DNA of 64,000 nucleotides from Sphingomonas sp. PL-96. Its GTDB lineage: Bacteria > Pseudomonadota > Alphaproteobacteria > Sphingomonadales > Sphingomonadaceae. Numbering within the stretch: the stretch's first letter is position 1; every line of letters starts with the position of its first letter. Made by a program: the position numbers and the translations under genes. The stretch is from positions 868,001-932,000 of the forward strand of contig NZ_JAJFET010000001.1 in assembly GCF_020707215.1 (NCBI RefSeq), in the 5' to 3' direction. A model generated the notes under the pieces. It was not told the origin of the DNA. It did no database searches and saw only the letters and a program-made list of their open reading frames with translations. Shown piece by piece: positions 39,949 to 48,566 of this stretch.

Positions 39949-40554
39949 TTGGAACAGGATCGGGACGCGCGGCACAATGCCAGGATGCGCAAGGTTCAGC
40001 TCGCGCGTCAGGCGATGATGGCGACCAAGACGATCGAGAAGGGGTTGCTGATCGTCCACACCGGCGCCGGCAAGGGCAAGTCCACCGCCGCCTTCGGCAT
40101 GGCCGTACGCGCGATTGGTCACGGCATGAAGGTTGGCGTCATCCAGTTCGTGAAAGGCGCAATGGACACGGGCGAGAAGGCGGTGTTCGACGCGCTTTCC
40201 GACCATATCGAGTTTCGCCCGATGGGGGAGGGCTTCACCTGGGACACGCAGGACCGGGCGCGCGACATCGAAGTGACCCGCGCCGCCTGGGAGGCGGTCA
40301 GGCGCATGCTCGACGATCCCGAGGTGGACATGGTGATCGCCGACGAACTCAACATCGTCCTGCGCTATGATTATCTGCCGGTGGAGGAGGTGCTTGCCGC
40401 CGCTGCGGCGCGCGATCCGATGAAGCATTTGGTCATCACCGGCCGCAACGCGCCCCAGCCGCTGATCGACATGGCCGATCTGGTCACCGAGATGGTGCAG
40501 GTGAAGCATCCGTTCCGCGATGGCGTGAAGGCACAGGCCGGCATCGAATTCTGA
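39949..40554 (+). CDS. cobO: Corrinoid adenosyltransferase CobO (BtuR/CobA type)
   Basis: The 201-residue enzyme transfers the adenosyl group of ATP to cobalt of cob(I)yrinate diamide or cobinamide. The P-loop is LIVHTGAGKGKSTAAFGMAV. GEGFTWDTQDRARD and MVIADELNIVLRYDY follow, and VITGRNAPQPLIDMADLVTE closes the fold. No ATG fits the usual N-terminus, but TTG 39949 has AGGAGCAGG just upstream and gives LEQDRDARHNARM, matching the family's start. The ATG at 39985 is a shorter alternative. It lies just downstream of regA and upstream of the cobalamin riboswitch. Confidence 0.92.
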   Translation: MEQDRDARHNARMRKVQLARQAMMATKTIEKGLLIVHTGAGKGKSTAAFGMAVRAIGHGMKVGVIQFVKGAMDTGEKAVFDALSDHIEFRPMGEGFTWDTQDRARDIEVTRAAWEAVRRMLDDPEVDMVIADELNIVLRYDYLPVEEVLAAAAARDPMKHLVITGRNAPQPLIDMADLVTEMVQVKHPFRDGVKAQAGIEF

Positions 40555-40619
40555 TCCGTGCCGGACAAACGGTTGCGCGAACGCGATTGACCGTGCCTGG
40601 GTCCACAGCTACCGGGGCA

Positions 40620-40795
40620 GCTTGCGACAGGTTCCCCGGAAACGGGGATGAAAAGGGAACGGGTAAACCCCGGCTGCCCCTGCAACTGTACGCGGCGAGC
40701 GAGCGTGCCACATGCCATTGGGGGCTTCCCTGAGAAGGCGGCGCGACCCGCGATGACCCGCGAGCCAGGAGACCTGCCTGACGCAGTCGTCCTCT
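40620..40795 (+). ncRNA. Cobalamin riboswitch
   Basis: The region between cobO and btuB has the B12 box AGCCAGGAGACCTGCC (40763-40778), a CGGCTGCCCCTGCAACTGTA core and the AAAAGGGAACGGG upstream element. Paired GC-rich helices lie between them. These are the invariant parts of an AdoCbl-type riboswitch. It should lower btuB operon expression when cobalamin is plentiful. Downstream, GCGAGGG and CCCTCGC can pair near 40867-40900, a possible expression platform, though the exact mechanism is not readable. Confidence 0.95.
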
Positions 40796-40927
40796 GATCG
40801 GCCAGGGTGCGCCGAACGGACGGGGTAACCCGAGCGACGACATCGCCAGCCTGCATGCTTGCGGGGGCGAGGGCGTGCGTCCTCCCCCCTCGCGAGCCTG
40901 GAGGCGTTGCATGTTGAGGGGGGTTTC

Positions 40928-42868
40928 ATGATTCGTATTCTCGCACCGTTGCCGCTGCTGCTGTCGCTTCCCGCCGTTGCGCAGGAAGCGCCCGTGCCCG
41001 ATCCTGCGACCGACGCCGGTTCCGATAGCGTCATCGTCACCGCCACGCGGTCGCCGGTCGATGCCGACCGCGTTGCGGCCTCGGTGACCGTGCTGGACAA
41101 GGCGGCGATCGACCGCGCGCAGGACCTGAGCGTCGCCAGCCTGCTGGCGCGGACGCCCGGCGTCTCGCTGTCGAGCAACGGCGGCTATGGCACTACGACC
41201 TCGGTCCGCATCCGCGGCGCAGAGGCGGACCAGACCGTGGTGGTGATCGACGGCGTCAAGCTCAACGACCCGTCGTCGACGGGCGGCGGCTACAACTTCG
41301 CCAACCTGCTGGTCGGCGACGCCTCGCGCATCGAGGTGCTGCGCGGCGTGCAATCGATCCTGTGGGGCAGCCAGGCGATCGGCGGCGTCGTCAACGTCGT
41401 CACGCCGTTGCCGCAGGCGGAGCTGGAGGGCAGCTTCGACGTCGAGGGCGGATCGCGCGACACGGTGAGCGCGCGTGCAGCAGTGGGCGGGCGCACCGGC
41501 CCGCTGGCATGGCGCGTGGGCGGCCAGACTCTGACCACCGATGGTATCTCTGCGGTGACGCCCGAGTTCGGCGGTGGAGAGCGGGACGGCTATCGCAATC
41601 ACAGCGCACAGGGGCGTGCGGTGCTCGACCTGGCGACCGGCGTCAGCGCGGAAGTTCGCGGCTATTATGCCGACGGCCGCGTCGCCATCGACGGCTTTGC
41701 CGGCGACAGCCTGGAATATTCGCGCAACCGCGAGTTCGTGGGCTATGCCGGGCTGAACGTCGACCTGCTCGACGGACGCCTGCGCAACCGCTTCGGCTTC
41801 GGCTACACTGACACCAACCGCGACAACTATGATCCGGAGCGCGAGCGCCCGCAGACCTTTGATGCGGCGGGCCGCAACAAGCGCCTGGAGTATCAGGGCA
41901 GCCTGGCGATCACGGACGAATGGAACGCCGTGTTCGGGATCGAGAACGAGCGGTCGCGCTTCCGCTCTGTCTCGCCGTCAGGCGCGCTGGCGGATCCGAT
42001 CCCGGAGCCTGCGCGCGGCAAGGCGGAACTCACCGGCATCTATGGCCAGGTCAACGGCACGATCGTCGACGGCCTGACGCTGACCGGGGGCATCCGTCAA
42101 GACGATCACAGCCGCTATGGCAGCAAGACCCTGTTCGCCGGCGGCGCGGCTTGGGCGCTGCCCTGGAACATGGTGGTGCGCGCGAGCTATTCGGAAGGGT
42201 TCAAGGCGCCGACGCTGTACCAGCTCTATTCGGAATACGGGAATCAGGCGCTGAACCCGGAGCGCGCGCGCAGCTGGGAAGCAGGCGTCGAGCAGCGGCT
42301 GCTGGACCGCGCGGTCACGGTTGCTGCGACATATTTCGAGCGTCGGACTCGCAATCAGATCGACTATGTGAGCTGCGGCGCGGAAGCGGATCCGCTGTGC
42401 GTGATGCCGGGCACGGATACCGCGCGCTGGGGCTACTACGACAACATCGCGCGTGCCTTTGCCCGTGGTGTGGAGGCAAGCGCCGCCGCCCGGCTCGGCA
42501 CCCGCGTCGCGCTCGATGGCAACTTCACCTGGACCGAGGCCGAGAACCGTTCGAGCGGCAGCAGCTATGGCAACTGGCTGGCCCGTCGCCCGCGCTACAC
42601 CGCCAATGCCTCGGCCACCTACAGCCTGCCGAGCGGCGCATCGCTGGGTGCGGCGCTCCGCTGGGCCGGCAAGAGCTATGACAACGCCAGCAACACGACC
42701 CGGCTCGACGACTATACCTTGGTCGACCTGCGGGGTGAGTTGCCGGTCAGCGAGAGCGTGCGGCTGTTCGCGCGCGTCGAGAACCTGTTCGATGAGGAGT
42801 ACGCCACTTCCTATCGCTATGGCACGCTTGGCCGCAGCATCTATGCTGGCCTGCGCGGGCGCTTCTAA
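40928..42868 (+). CDS. btuB: TonB-dependent cobalamin/corrinoid receptor BtuB
   Basis: The 646-residue outer-membrane receptor has a signal peptide ending at LPAVAQ and a TonB box DSVIVTATR. The plug has LLARTPGVSLSSNGGYGTTT, VRIRGAEADQTVVVIDGVKL, and RIEVLRGVQSILWGSQAIGG. The barrel ends in GLRGRF with a terminal Phe. Being first behind the cobalamin riboswitch marks it as a corrinoid importer. ATG 40928 follows GAGGGGGG. No btuF, btuC or btuD genes are in the window, so inner-membrane transport must come from elsewhere or from the next gene. Confidence 0.93.
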   Translation: MIRILAPLPLLLSLPAVAQEAPVPDPATDAGSDSVIVTATRSPVDADRVAASVTVLDKAAIDRAQDLSVASLLARTPGVSLSSNGGYGTTTSVRIRGAEADQTVVVIDGVKLNDPSSTGGGYNFANLLVGDASRIEVLRGVQSILWGSQAIGGVVNVVTPLPQAELEGSFDVEGGSRDTVSARAAVGGRTGPLAWRVGGQTLTTDGISAVTPEFGGGERDGYRNHSAQGRAVLDLATGVSAEVRGYYADGRVAIDGFAGDSLEYSRNREFVGYAGLNVDLLDGRLRNRFGFGYTDTNRDNYDPERERPQTFDAAGRNKRLEYQGSLAITDEWNAVFGIENERSRFRSVSPSGALADPIPEPARGKAELTGIYGQVNGTIVDGLTLTGGIRQDDHSRYGSKTLFAGGAAWALPWNMVVRASYSEGFKAPTLYQLYSEYGNQALNPERARSWEAGVEQRLLDRAVTVAATYFERRTRNQIDYVSCGAEADPLCVMPGTDTARWGYYDNIARAFARGVEASAAARLGTRVALDGNFTWTEAENRSSGSSYGNWLARRPRYTANASATYSLPSGASLGAALRWAGKSYDNASNTTRLDDYTLVDLRGELPVSESVRLFARVENLFDEEYATSYRYGTLGRSIYAGLRGRF

Positions 42869-42880
42869 GGAGCAGGGGGC

Positions 42881-43426
42881 ATGACGGAACAGGGTTCTTC
42901 GCGACGCGCATCGGCGCTGTGGATCATGCTGCTGACGCTGGCGAGCGTCGCGACGACCCTGGTCTTCAAATGCGCCACGCCGTTTCCGGCACTTGCTGCG
43001 CTCGCGGCAGTGCACATGCGGGCGAGGGACGGCGTGTCCCTTGCCCTTGCCGCCTGGGCCGCCAGCCAGCTCGTCGGCTTCTGCTGGCTGGACTATCCTA
43101 CCACCGCGAACAGCCTGGGGTGGGGCGGCATCATGGGGGTTGGCGCCATCGCCGGGGCGCTTGCGGCGCATGCCGCCTCGGCACGGTCGTCCGGTTCCTG
43201 GGGCCTGCGACTGGCCGTCGGCTATCTCGCCGCCTTTGTGGCCTTCAAGCTGGTGATCCTGCTCGGCACTCTGGGCATGGACGGGGGCGCCGGCGCCTTC
43301 ACCATGGAGGTCCTGGTGCGTCAGTTCGTCCGTAATGCCGCCGTGCTGCTGGGGCTGCTTGGACTCTACCGGCTGCTGAGCGCGGCCGGGGTGCCGGCGC
43401 CTCGACCAACTGCCGTGCCGGCATGA
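42881..43426 (+). CDS. Membrane protein in the B12 operon, candidate ECF S-type transporter
   Basis: The 181-residue protein has about five to six hydrophobic helices. Notable pieces are LASVATTLVFKCATPFPALA with a Cys near residue 31, ASQLVGFCWLDYPTTANSLG and GGAGAFTMEVLVRQFVRNAA. It follows btuB by 12 bases and overlaps the DUF1636 gene by four. Size, helix count and riboswitch control suggest an inner-membrane corrinoid or cobalt importer, such as a solitary ECF S component like BtuM. I cannot prove homology. An assembly or DMB-related role is also possible. Confidence 0.6.
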   Translation: MTEQGSSRRASALWIMLLTLASVATTLVFKCATPFPALAALAAVHMRARDGVSLALAAWAASQLVGFCWLDYPTTANSLGWGGIMGVGAIAGALAAHAASARSSGSWGLRLAVGYLAAFVAFKLVILLGTLGMDGGAGAFTMEVLVRQFVRNAAVLLGLLGLYRLLSAAGVPAPRPTAVPA

Positions 43427-43833
43427 TGCTGAAGCCGGCAGCGGCCGGTCCCGCGGTGGTGGCCTGCAACACCTGCCGCCGGTCGGATGGCGCGGGCGAG
43501 GGCACGTCCGGGCAGCGCGACGGTGCGCTGCTCGTGGAGGCGTTGCGCGCGCTTCAGGCCCAGGATCCGGCGTATCAGGGCGTCGCCGTGCAGGAGATGC
43601 CGTGCCTGTTCGCATGCGGCGACTCCTGCACCATCCACCTGCGCGCTCCGGACAAGGTCGGCTATGTGCTTGGCCGCTTCACGCCGGACGTGGAAGCCGC
43701 GCGGGCAATCCTGGACTATGCCGTCCTCTATGCCGAGAGCGAGGCGGGTCAGGTGCCGTATCGCCAATGGCCGGAAGGTGTGAAGGGGCATTTTCTCACC
43801 CGCACGCCACCGCCGGGGTTCGTCGTCGAGTGA
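43423..43833 (+). CDS. DUF1636 family metal-binding protein
   Basis: The 136-residue protein holds VVACNTCRRSDG and, later, EMPCLFACGDSCTIHLRAPD, a thioredoxin-like ferredoxin Cys pattern seen in DUF1636. Such proteins occur next to cobalamin genes and are thought to bind [2Fe-2S] or metal, but their function is unproven. It overlaps the upstream membrane gene and the cobT start (GTGA), so it is part of the same operon. Confidence 0.85.
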   Translation: MMLKPAAAGPAVVACNTCRRSDGAGEGTSGQRDGALLVEALRALQAQDPAYQGVAVQEMPCLFACGDSCTIHLRAPDKVGYVLGRFTPDVEAARAILDYAVLYAESEAGQVPYRQWPEGVKGHFLTRTPPPGFVVE

Positions 43834-44846
43834 GCCCCGTCTTCGAGTCCGTGGCTGCATTCGAGCAGGCGCTGCACCAGCTCCGCACGGTCGACGCCGC
43901 GGCCTGTGCCGATGCTGCAGCCCGGCAGGACGTGCTGACCAAGCCGCGCGGATCGCTCGGCCGGCTGGAAGATATCGCGGTATTCCTGGCCGGCTGGCAG
44001 GGACGCGCGCGTCCGCGGCTGGACCATGGCCGCGTCGCGATCTTCGCGGGCAATCACGGCGTGGCCGCGCGCGGGGTCAGCGCCTATCCCGTCGAGGTCA
44101 CCGCCCAGATGGTCGCGAACTTCCAGGCCGGGGGCGCCGCGATCAACGCGCTGGCAGGCGCGGCCGGACTGGAGCTGATGGTCGTGCCGATCGAGCTCGA
44201 CCGGCCGACCGCCGACTTCGTCGACGCACCCGCCATGTCCGTGGAGGAATGCCTTGCCGCGCTGAACCTGGGTGCGGCGGTGGTCGCGCCCGATCTCGAC
44301 CTGCTGGTGCTGGGCGAGATGGGCATCGGCAATTCCACTGCGGCGGCAGCGCTCAGCGCCGCGAGCTTCGGCGGGAGCGCCCGGGATTGGGTTGGGCCTG
44401 GAACCGGCGTTCATGGCAGCGCGCTCGACGCGAAGCTTGCGGCGGTCGAAGGCGCGCTGGAGCGGCATCGCATCGCGACGACGAGCGCGTTCGAGCTGCT
44501 GCGGCGGCTGGGCGGACGGGAGATCGCGGCAATCGCGGGAGCCGTGCTGGCGACGCGGCAAGCAGGCGTACCGGTGCTGCTCGACGGCTTTATCTGCAGT
44601 TCCGCTGTGGCGCCGCTGGCAATGGAGCGGCCGGAGATCACCGAGCATTGCCTGGCCGGCCACTGTTCCGCCGAACCCGGCCATGCGCGTCTGCTCGAAC
44701 GGCTGGGTCTCGCGCCAATCCTGTCGCTGGGCATGCGGCTTGGGGAGGGGAGTGGCGCTGCCGTCGCCGCGGGCGTCGTGCGTGCGGCGCTTGCCGCGCA
44801 CGACCAGATGGCGAGCTTTGCCGAGGCCGGCGTGGCCGAGGCGTGA
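43830..44846 (+). CDS. cobT: Nicotinate-nucleotide:DMB phosphoribosyltransferase CobT
   Basis: The 338-residue enzyme makes alpha-ribazole phosphate from nicotinate mononucleotide and 5,6-dimethylbenzimidazole. Matches include VLTKPRGSLGRLEDIAVFLA, VAIFAGNHGVAARGVSAYP, LLVLGEMGIGNSTAAAAL and the catalytic Glu in MRLGEGSGAAVAAG. It starts at a GTG overlapping the DUF1636 stop. The next gene starts in its last four bases. This is the lower-ligand arm of cobalamin assembly. Confidence 0.95.
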   Translation: MSPVFESVAAFEQALHQLRTVDAAACADAAARQDVLTKPRGSLGRLEDIAVFLAGWQGRARPRLDHGRVAIFAGNHGVAARGVSAYPVEVTAQMVANFQAGGAAINALAGAAGLELMVVPIELDRPTADFVDAPAMSVEECLAALNLGAAVVAPDLDLLVLGEMGIGNSTAAAALSAASFGGSARDWVGPGTGVHGSALDAKLAAVEGALERHRIATTSAFELLRRLGGREIAAIAGAVLATRQAGVPVLLDGFICSSAVAPLAMERPEITEHCLAGHCSAEPGHARLLERLGLAPILSLGMRLGEGSGAAVAAGVVRAALAAHDQMASFAEAGVAEA

Positions 44847-45412
44847 CTGCGCCGATCGACCTGCACCTGATGCGGCATGGCGAGCCGGAGCTCGCCGGGC
44901 GCCTGCTCGGCCGCACCGATTGCGCGGTCCTCGACAGCGGCGTGGCACGGTGCCTTGCGGCCGCGGAAGCGCTGGACGTCGAACGGGTGATCGCGTCCGA
45001 CCTGCGCCGCGCAACGGATTGCGCGGCGAGCATCGCACGGGCGCATGGCGTGCCGCTGCACCTCGATCCGCGCTGGCGAGAACTGGATTTCGGCGCCTGG
45101 GATGGCCTCTCGCCGAGCGAAGTGGACGCCGCCGCGCTGCGGGATTTCTGGGACGATCCGGACGCCGCCGCGCCCCCTGGAGGAGAACGATGGTCGCCGT
45201 TCCTTGCGCGCGTGGCCGCGGCATTGTGGGAGATCGAGGCACCGACGCTGGTGGTGGCTCATGCCGGATCGATCCGCGCCGCGCTGGTCGCCGCTTGCGG
45301 CTTCAGCCGGAGCCAAAGCTGGGCATTCGGCCTGCCCTATGGCTGCGTTCTGTCCTTGCGGATCTGGCGTGGCGAGACTCCCACGGCACAGATCGTCGCG
45401 TTGCGGCCATGA
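44843..45412 (+). CDS. Alpha-ribazole phosphatase-like histidine phosphatase
   Basis: The 189-residue protein is a phosphoglycerate-mutase-like phosphatase with the active-site LHLMRHGEPELAGRLLGRTD, WRELDFGAWDGLSPSEVDA and the second His in LVVAHAGSIRAALVAA. Between cobT and cobS it should remove the 5'-phosphate of alpha-ribazole phosphate or adenosylcobalamin phosphate. It begins at a GTG overlapping the cobT stop and ends overlapping cobS. I leave the symbol empty because CobC names another enzyme in alphaproteobacteria. Confidence 0.88.
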   Translation: MTAPIDLHLMRHGEPELAGRLLGRTDCAVLDSGVARCLAAAEALDVERVIASDLRRATDCAASIARAHGVPLHLDPRWRELDFGAWDGLSPSEVDAAALRDFWDDPDAAAPPGGERWSPFLARVAAALWEIEAPTLVVAHAGSIRAALVAACGFSRSQSWAFGLPYGCVLSLRIWRGETPTAQIVALRP

Positions 45413-46125
45413 GGCGCCTGTTGCTTGCGATCGGGTTCCTCACCCGGCTTCCGGTTCCTTCGATCAGGGCCGATGCCAGTGACTTCGCAGGGGCGGTGCG
45501 CTGCTATCCGCTGGTCGGGCTGATCATCGGGGCGCTCGTGGCGGGGGCGGGGTGGCTCGGTGGAGCGGCCGACCCGTGGATCGGGGCGCTTGCCGCGCTC
45601 ATCGCCTGGGTGGCGGTTACCGGAGCGCTTCACCTCGACGGCCTGGCGGACTTGGCGGATGGGATCGGTGCCGCGCATGGCGATCGCAACCGGCTGCTCG
45701 CGGTGATGGCCGACCCGCATGTCGGAAGCTTCGGGGTGGTCGCGATCGTGCTCCAACTGCTGGCGAAGATCGTGCTGCTGCACGACGTGGTGGCGGGGGG
45801 GTGGCTCGCGGTTGTGCTGGTGCCGTTCGCCGCGCGCATGGGGCCGCTCGTGTGGGCGCGCTGGCTGCGGCCGCTCCGGCCGAGTGGGTTGGGCGCTCAG
45901 ATCGCCTCAGCAGTGCGGGCGCGCGACCTTTTGGGTTGGGGAGCGGTATGGGCGGCCGCCTGCGCTGCCGTGCCGGCGCTGCTCCTTGCGCCCTTGTTGG
46001 TCGTGGCGGTGGGCGGGTGGCTGCGACACCGGCTGGGCGGCGTCACGGGCGACGCGCATGGCGCCGGGATCGAACTGGTGGAGACAGGCCTTCTGGTGGC
46101 GCTAGTCGCGATCGGCCAGGGCTGA
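45409..46125 (+). CDS. cobS: Adenosylcobinamide-GDP ribazoletransferase CobS
   Basis: The 238-residue integral membrane enzyme joins adenosylcobinamide-GDP with alpha-ribazole. It begins [20 protein letters not shown] and has [20 protein letters not shown] (the DGLAD metal motif), then [20 protein letters not shown], typical of CobS/CobV. It overlaps the upstream phosphatase by four bases. Its 3' end overlaps the end of the convergent cobQ by 24 bases. Confidence 0.95.
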   Translation: MRRLLLAIGFLTRLPVPSIRADASDFAGAVRCYPLVGLIIGALVAGAGWLGGAADPWIGALAALIAWVAVTGALHLDGLADLADGIGAAHGDRNRLLAVMADPHVGSFGVVAIVLQLLAKIVLLHDVVAGGWLAVVLVPFAARMGPLVWARWLRPLRPSGLGAQIASAVRARDLLGWGAVWAAACAAVPALLLAPLLVVAVGGWLRHRLGGVTGDAHGAGIELVETGLLVALVAIGQG

Positions 46126-47565
46126 CAGCGCGACCAGCGCGTCGATGTCGACGTGGCGCTCCAGTTCGTCAGCGATGCTGTCGAGCGCGGCGTCCACGGA
46201 AGCGCGGTGATCGGGACCACGCCCTGCCACCCCCAGCCGGGCGAGCCAGGTGCGTCGCTGCCCTGCCACACCCAGCAGCCCGTGCACATAGCTTCCCGTG
46301 ACCAACCCGTCGGCGCTCACCGCCCCGTCCACCCGGCCGCTGTCGAAGCGAACCGCCGGACGTGCCGTATCCGGGCCGGTGGTCGTCCCCAGGTGAATCT
46401 CATAGCCGTCAAAGGCTGCGCCATTGGCAGTGCCGCGCACCTCGACCAGCGTCTTGTCGCCGCCAAGAACGGTGTCGACCACAAGCAATCCCAGCCCGGC
46501 GACCGCTTCCGCAGGGCCTTCAACGCCCAGCGGATCGGCGATGCTGCGGCCAAGCATCTGATAGCCCCCGCAGAGCCCCAGCACCGGACGTCCGCGCCGA
46601 TGATGCGCCAGGATGTCGATGTCCCACCCCTGTTCGCGCACGAAGCGCAGGTCGGCGATGGTCGTCTTGGACCCCGCAAGCACGATCAGCGCCGCCTCCG
46701 CAGGGATGGGCCGGCCGGGCGGCACCATCACGAGCTCCACCTCCGGCTCAAGCCGCAACGGGTCTAGATCGTCGAAGTTCGCGATATGGGCGGTGATCGG
46801 ACAGGCGATCACTACGCGGCCGTCGGCAGGTGCCGGCGGGCGTTGAAGGACGACCGCATCCTCGCTCGGCAGACGGGAAGCGTCCTTCAGCCATGGCACC
46901 ACGCCAAAGCCGCGCCAACCCGTCCGCTCTGCAATCGCTCGATAGCCATCGGTGAACAGCGCCGGATCGCCGCGGAACTTGTTGACCAGGAAGCCGTGGA
47001 TCATCGTTGCGTCCTCCGGGTCGATCACGGCGCGCGTGCCGACCAGCGATGCGATGACGCCGCCCCGGTCGATGTCGCCGATCAGCACCACTGGCACACC
47101 GGCTGCACGGGCAAAGCCCATGTTGGCGATGTCGCCCGCGCGCAGGTTGATTTCGGCCGGCGAACCGGCGCCTTCGATCACGACAATGTCGGCTTCTGCC
47201 GCCAGCCGGCGGTAACTCGCCAGCACTTCGTCCAGCAGCCCCTCGCGGCCTTGGCGCCATTCCGCCGCCTTGAGGATGCCTCGCATCTGGCCGCGCACGA
47301 TCAGCTGCGAGGTCCGGTCGCCCTGCGGCTTCAGCAGCACGGGGTTCATGTCGACGCTTGCCGGCACCCGCGCGGCCAGCGCCTGGGTCGCCTGAGCGCG
47401 GCCGATCTCCCCACCGTCAGCGGTGACCGCGGCATTGTTGGACATGTTCTGCGGCTTGAACGGACGCACGCGCAAGCCGCGGTTGGCGAGCGCCCGGCAA
47501 AGCCCCGCCACCAGCACCGACTTGCCGACATCCGAGCCGGTCCCCTGCAGCATCACAGCAGCCAT
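46102..47565 (-). CDS. cobQ: Cobyric acid synthase CobQ
   Basis: The 487-residue glutamine amidotransferase amidates the b, d, e and g side chains of adenosylcobyrinate diamide. It has [20 protein letters not shown] (ATP-binding), [39 protein letters not shown] and the amidotransferase nucleophile in [14 protein letters not shown]. The ATG at 47565 matches the family N-terminus; the longer frame to 47673 reaches into cbiB. Its start overlaps the cbiB stop by 13 bases. Confidence 0.96.
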   Translation of the reverse strand: MAAVMLQGTGSDVGKSVLVAGLCRALANRGLRVRPFKPQNMSNNAAVTADGGEIGRAQATQALAARVPASVDMNPVLLKPQGDRTSQLIVRGQMRGILKAAEWRQGREGLLDEVLASYRRLAAEADIVVIEGAGSPAEINLRAGDIANMGFARAAGVPVVLIGDIDRGGVIASLVGTRAVIDPEDATMIHGFLVNKFRGDPALFTDGYRAIAERTGWRGFGVVPWLKDASRLPSEDAVVLQRPPAPADGRVVIACPITAHIANFDDLDPLRLEPEVELVMVPPGRPIPAEAALIVLAGSKTTIADLRFVREQGWDIDILAHHRRGRPVLGLCGGYQMLGRSIADPLGVEGPAEAVAGLGLLVVDTVLGGDKTLVEVRGTANGAAFDGYEIHLGTTTGPDTARPAVRFDSGRVDGAVSADGLVTGSYVHGLLGVAGQRRTWLARLGVAGRGPDHRASVDAALDSIADELERHVDIDALVALSALADRD

Positions 47566-48566
47566 GCGAACGCTCCTGCAAGGATCCAGAGGAAAAGGCA
47601 CGCGCGACGGTAGACCCGCAACGCTCGGCCGAGATCCCGAGCATCTGGATCCCGGAAGGATCCACCGATCCACGGCTTGTCGGAAACCACCCCGTCATAG
47701 GCGACCGGCCCGGCCAGCCGCACGCGCAGCACGCCCGCCATCGCCGCCTCGGTCCAGCCGGCGTTCGGCGAGGCATGGCGATGCGCATCGCGCCGCATCG
47801 TGCGCCAGCCGCCCCCGCCGGCGAGGCACAGAACCGCGCCCCCGAGCCGCGCCGGGACCAGATTGGCGCAATCATCGATGCGCGCGGACGCCCAACCAAA
47901 GGCGCGCCATCGCTCCTCGCGATGGCCGATCAGGCTGTCGGCGGTGTTGATCGCCTTGTACGCCCACAGCCCCGGCAGCCCGAGCAGCAGGAGCCAGAAC
48001 AGCGGCGCGGCGACACCGTCGCAGAAGCTTTCCGAGAGGCTTTCAATCGCGGCGCGGGCGACCCCCGGCTCATCGAGTGCGGCAGTGTCCCGCCCGACGA
48101 TGCGGGCGACGGCGGGGCGGGCGGCCGGCAGATTGCCCTCCGCGAGCGCGGCTGCGATCGGACGGACATGATCGTCCAGGCTGCGTTGCGCCAGACCGGG
48201 TGCGGCGAGCAGCGCAACGCCGATCCAGGCATAGGGGCCGAGGAGGTGGCGGAGCAGCACCTCCGCGGCCCAGGCACCGCCTGCGCCGATCGCGATCGGA
48301 AGCGCGATCGTGGCGACGCCCGCCAGACGCCTGCGCCGCTGCGAGTGGTGCGGCCGGTTCCATCGCCGCTCGCACGCGTGGATGAGCCGCGCGAAGCCGC
48401 CTACCGGGTGGCCGACGCGCGCGTACAGCCACTCGGGCCAGCCGATCGCCGCATCGGTCGCCAGCGCGAGCAGGGCAACGGGCTCAGCGATCGGAGAGCG
48501 CCTGGTCGAGCCGCTGCAGGGCGCCGGTGTCCGCGGGCACGCCGATGCGCAGCCACTCGGGTGCAT
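47553..48566 (-). CDS. cbiB: Adenosylcobinamide-phosphate synthase CbiB/CobD
   Basis: The membrane enzyme attaches (R)-1-amino-2-propanol phosphate to adenosylcobyric acid. It has [80 protein letters not shown] and [20 protein letters not shown]. The only in-frame ATG/GTG/TTG is ATG 48566, which lies inside the preceding aminotransferase gene and adds ~27 atypical residues. The family's N-terminus would be near 48480, where no standard start exists, so a non-canonical start such as CTG is possible. Confidence 0.9.
   Translation of the reverse strand: MHPSGCASACPRTPAPCSGSTRRSPIAEPVALLALATDAAIGWPEWLYARVGHPVGGFARLIHACERRWNRPHHSQRRRRLAGVATIALPIAIGAGGAWAAEVLLRHLLGPYAWIGVALLAAPGLAQRSLDDHVRPIAAALAEGNLPAARPAVARIVGRDTAALDEPGVARAAIESLSESFCDGVAAPLFWLLLLGLPGLWAYKAINTADSLIGHREERWRAFGWASARIDDCANLVPARLGGAVLCLAGGGGWRTMRRDAHRHASPNAGWTEAAMAGVLRVRLAGPVAYDGVVSDKPWIGGSFRDPDARDLGRALRVYRRACLFLWILAGAFAWLL

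Noticed and set aside
40655..40780. Transcription terminator or tRNA-like fold before btuB
   Set aside because: The B12 box and other conserved elements show it is the aptamer of a cobalamin riboswitch.
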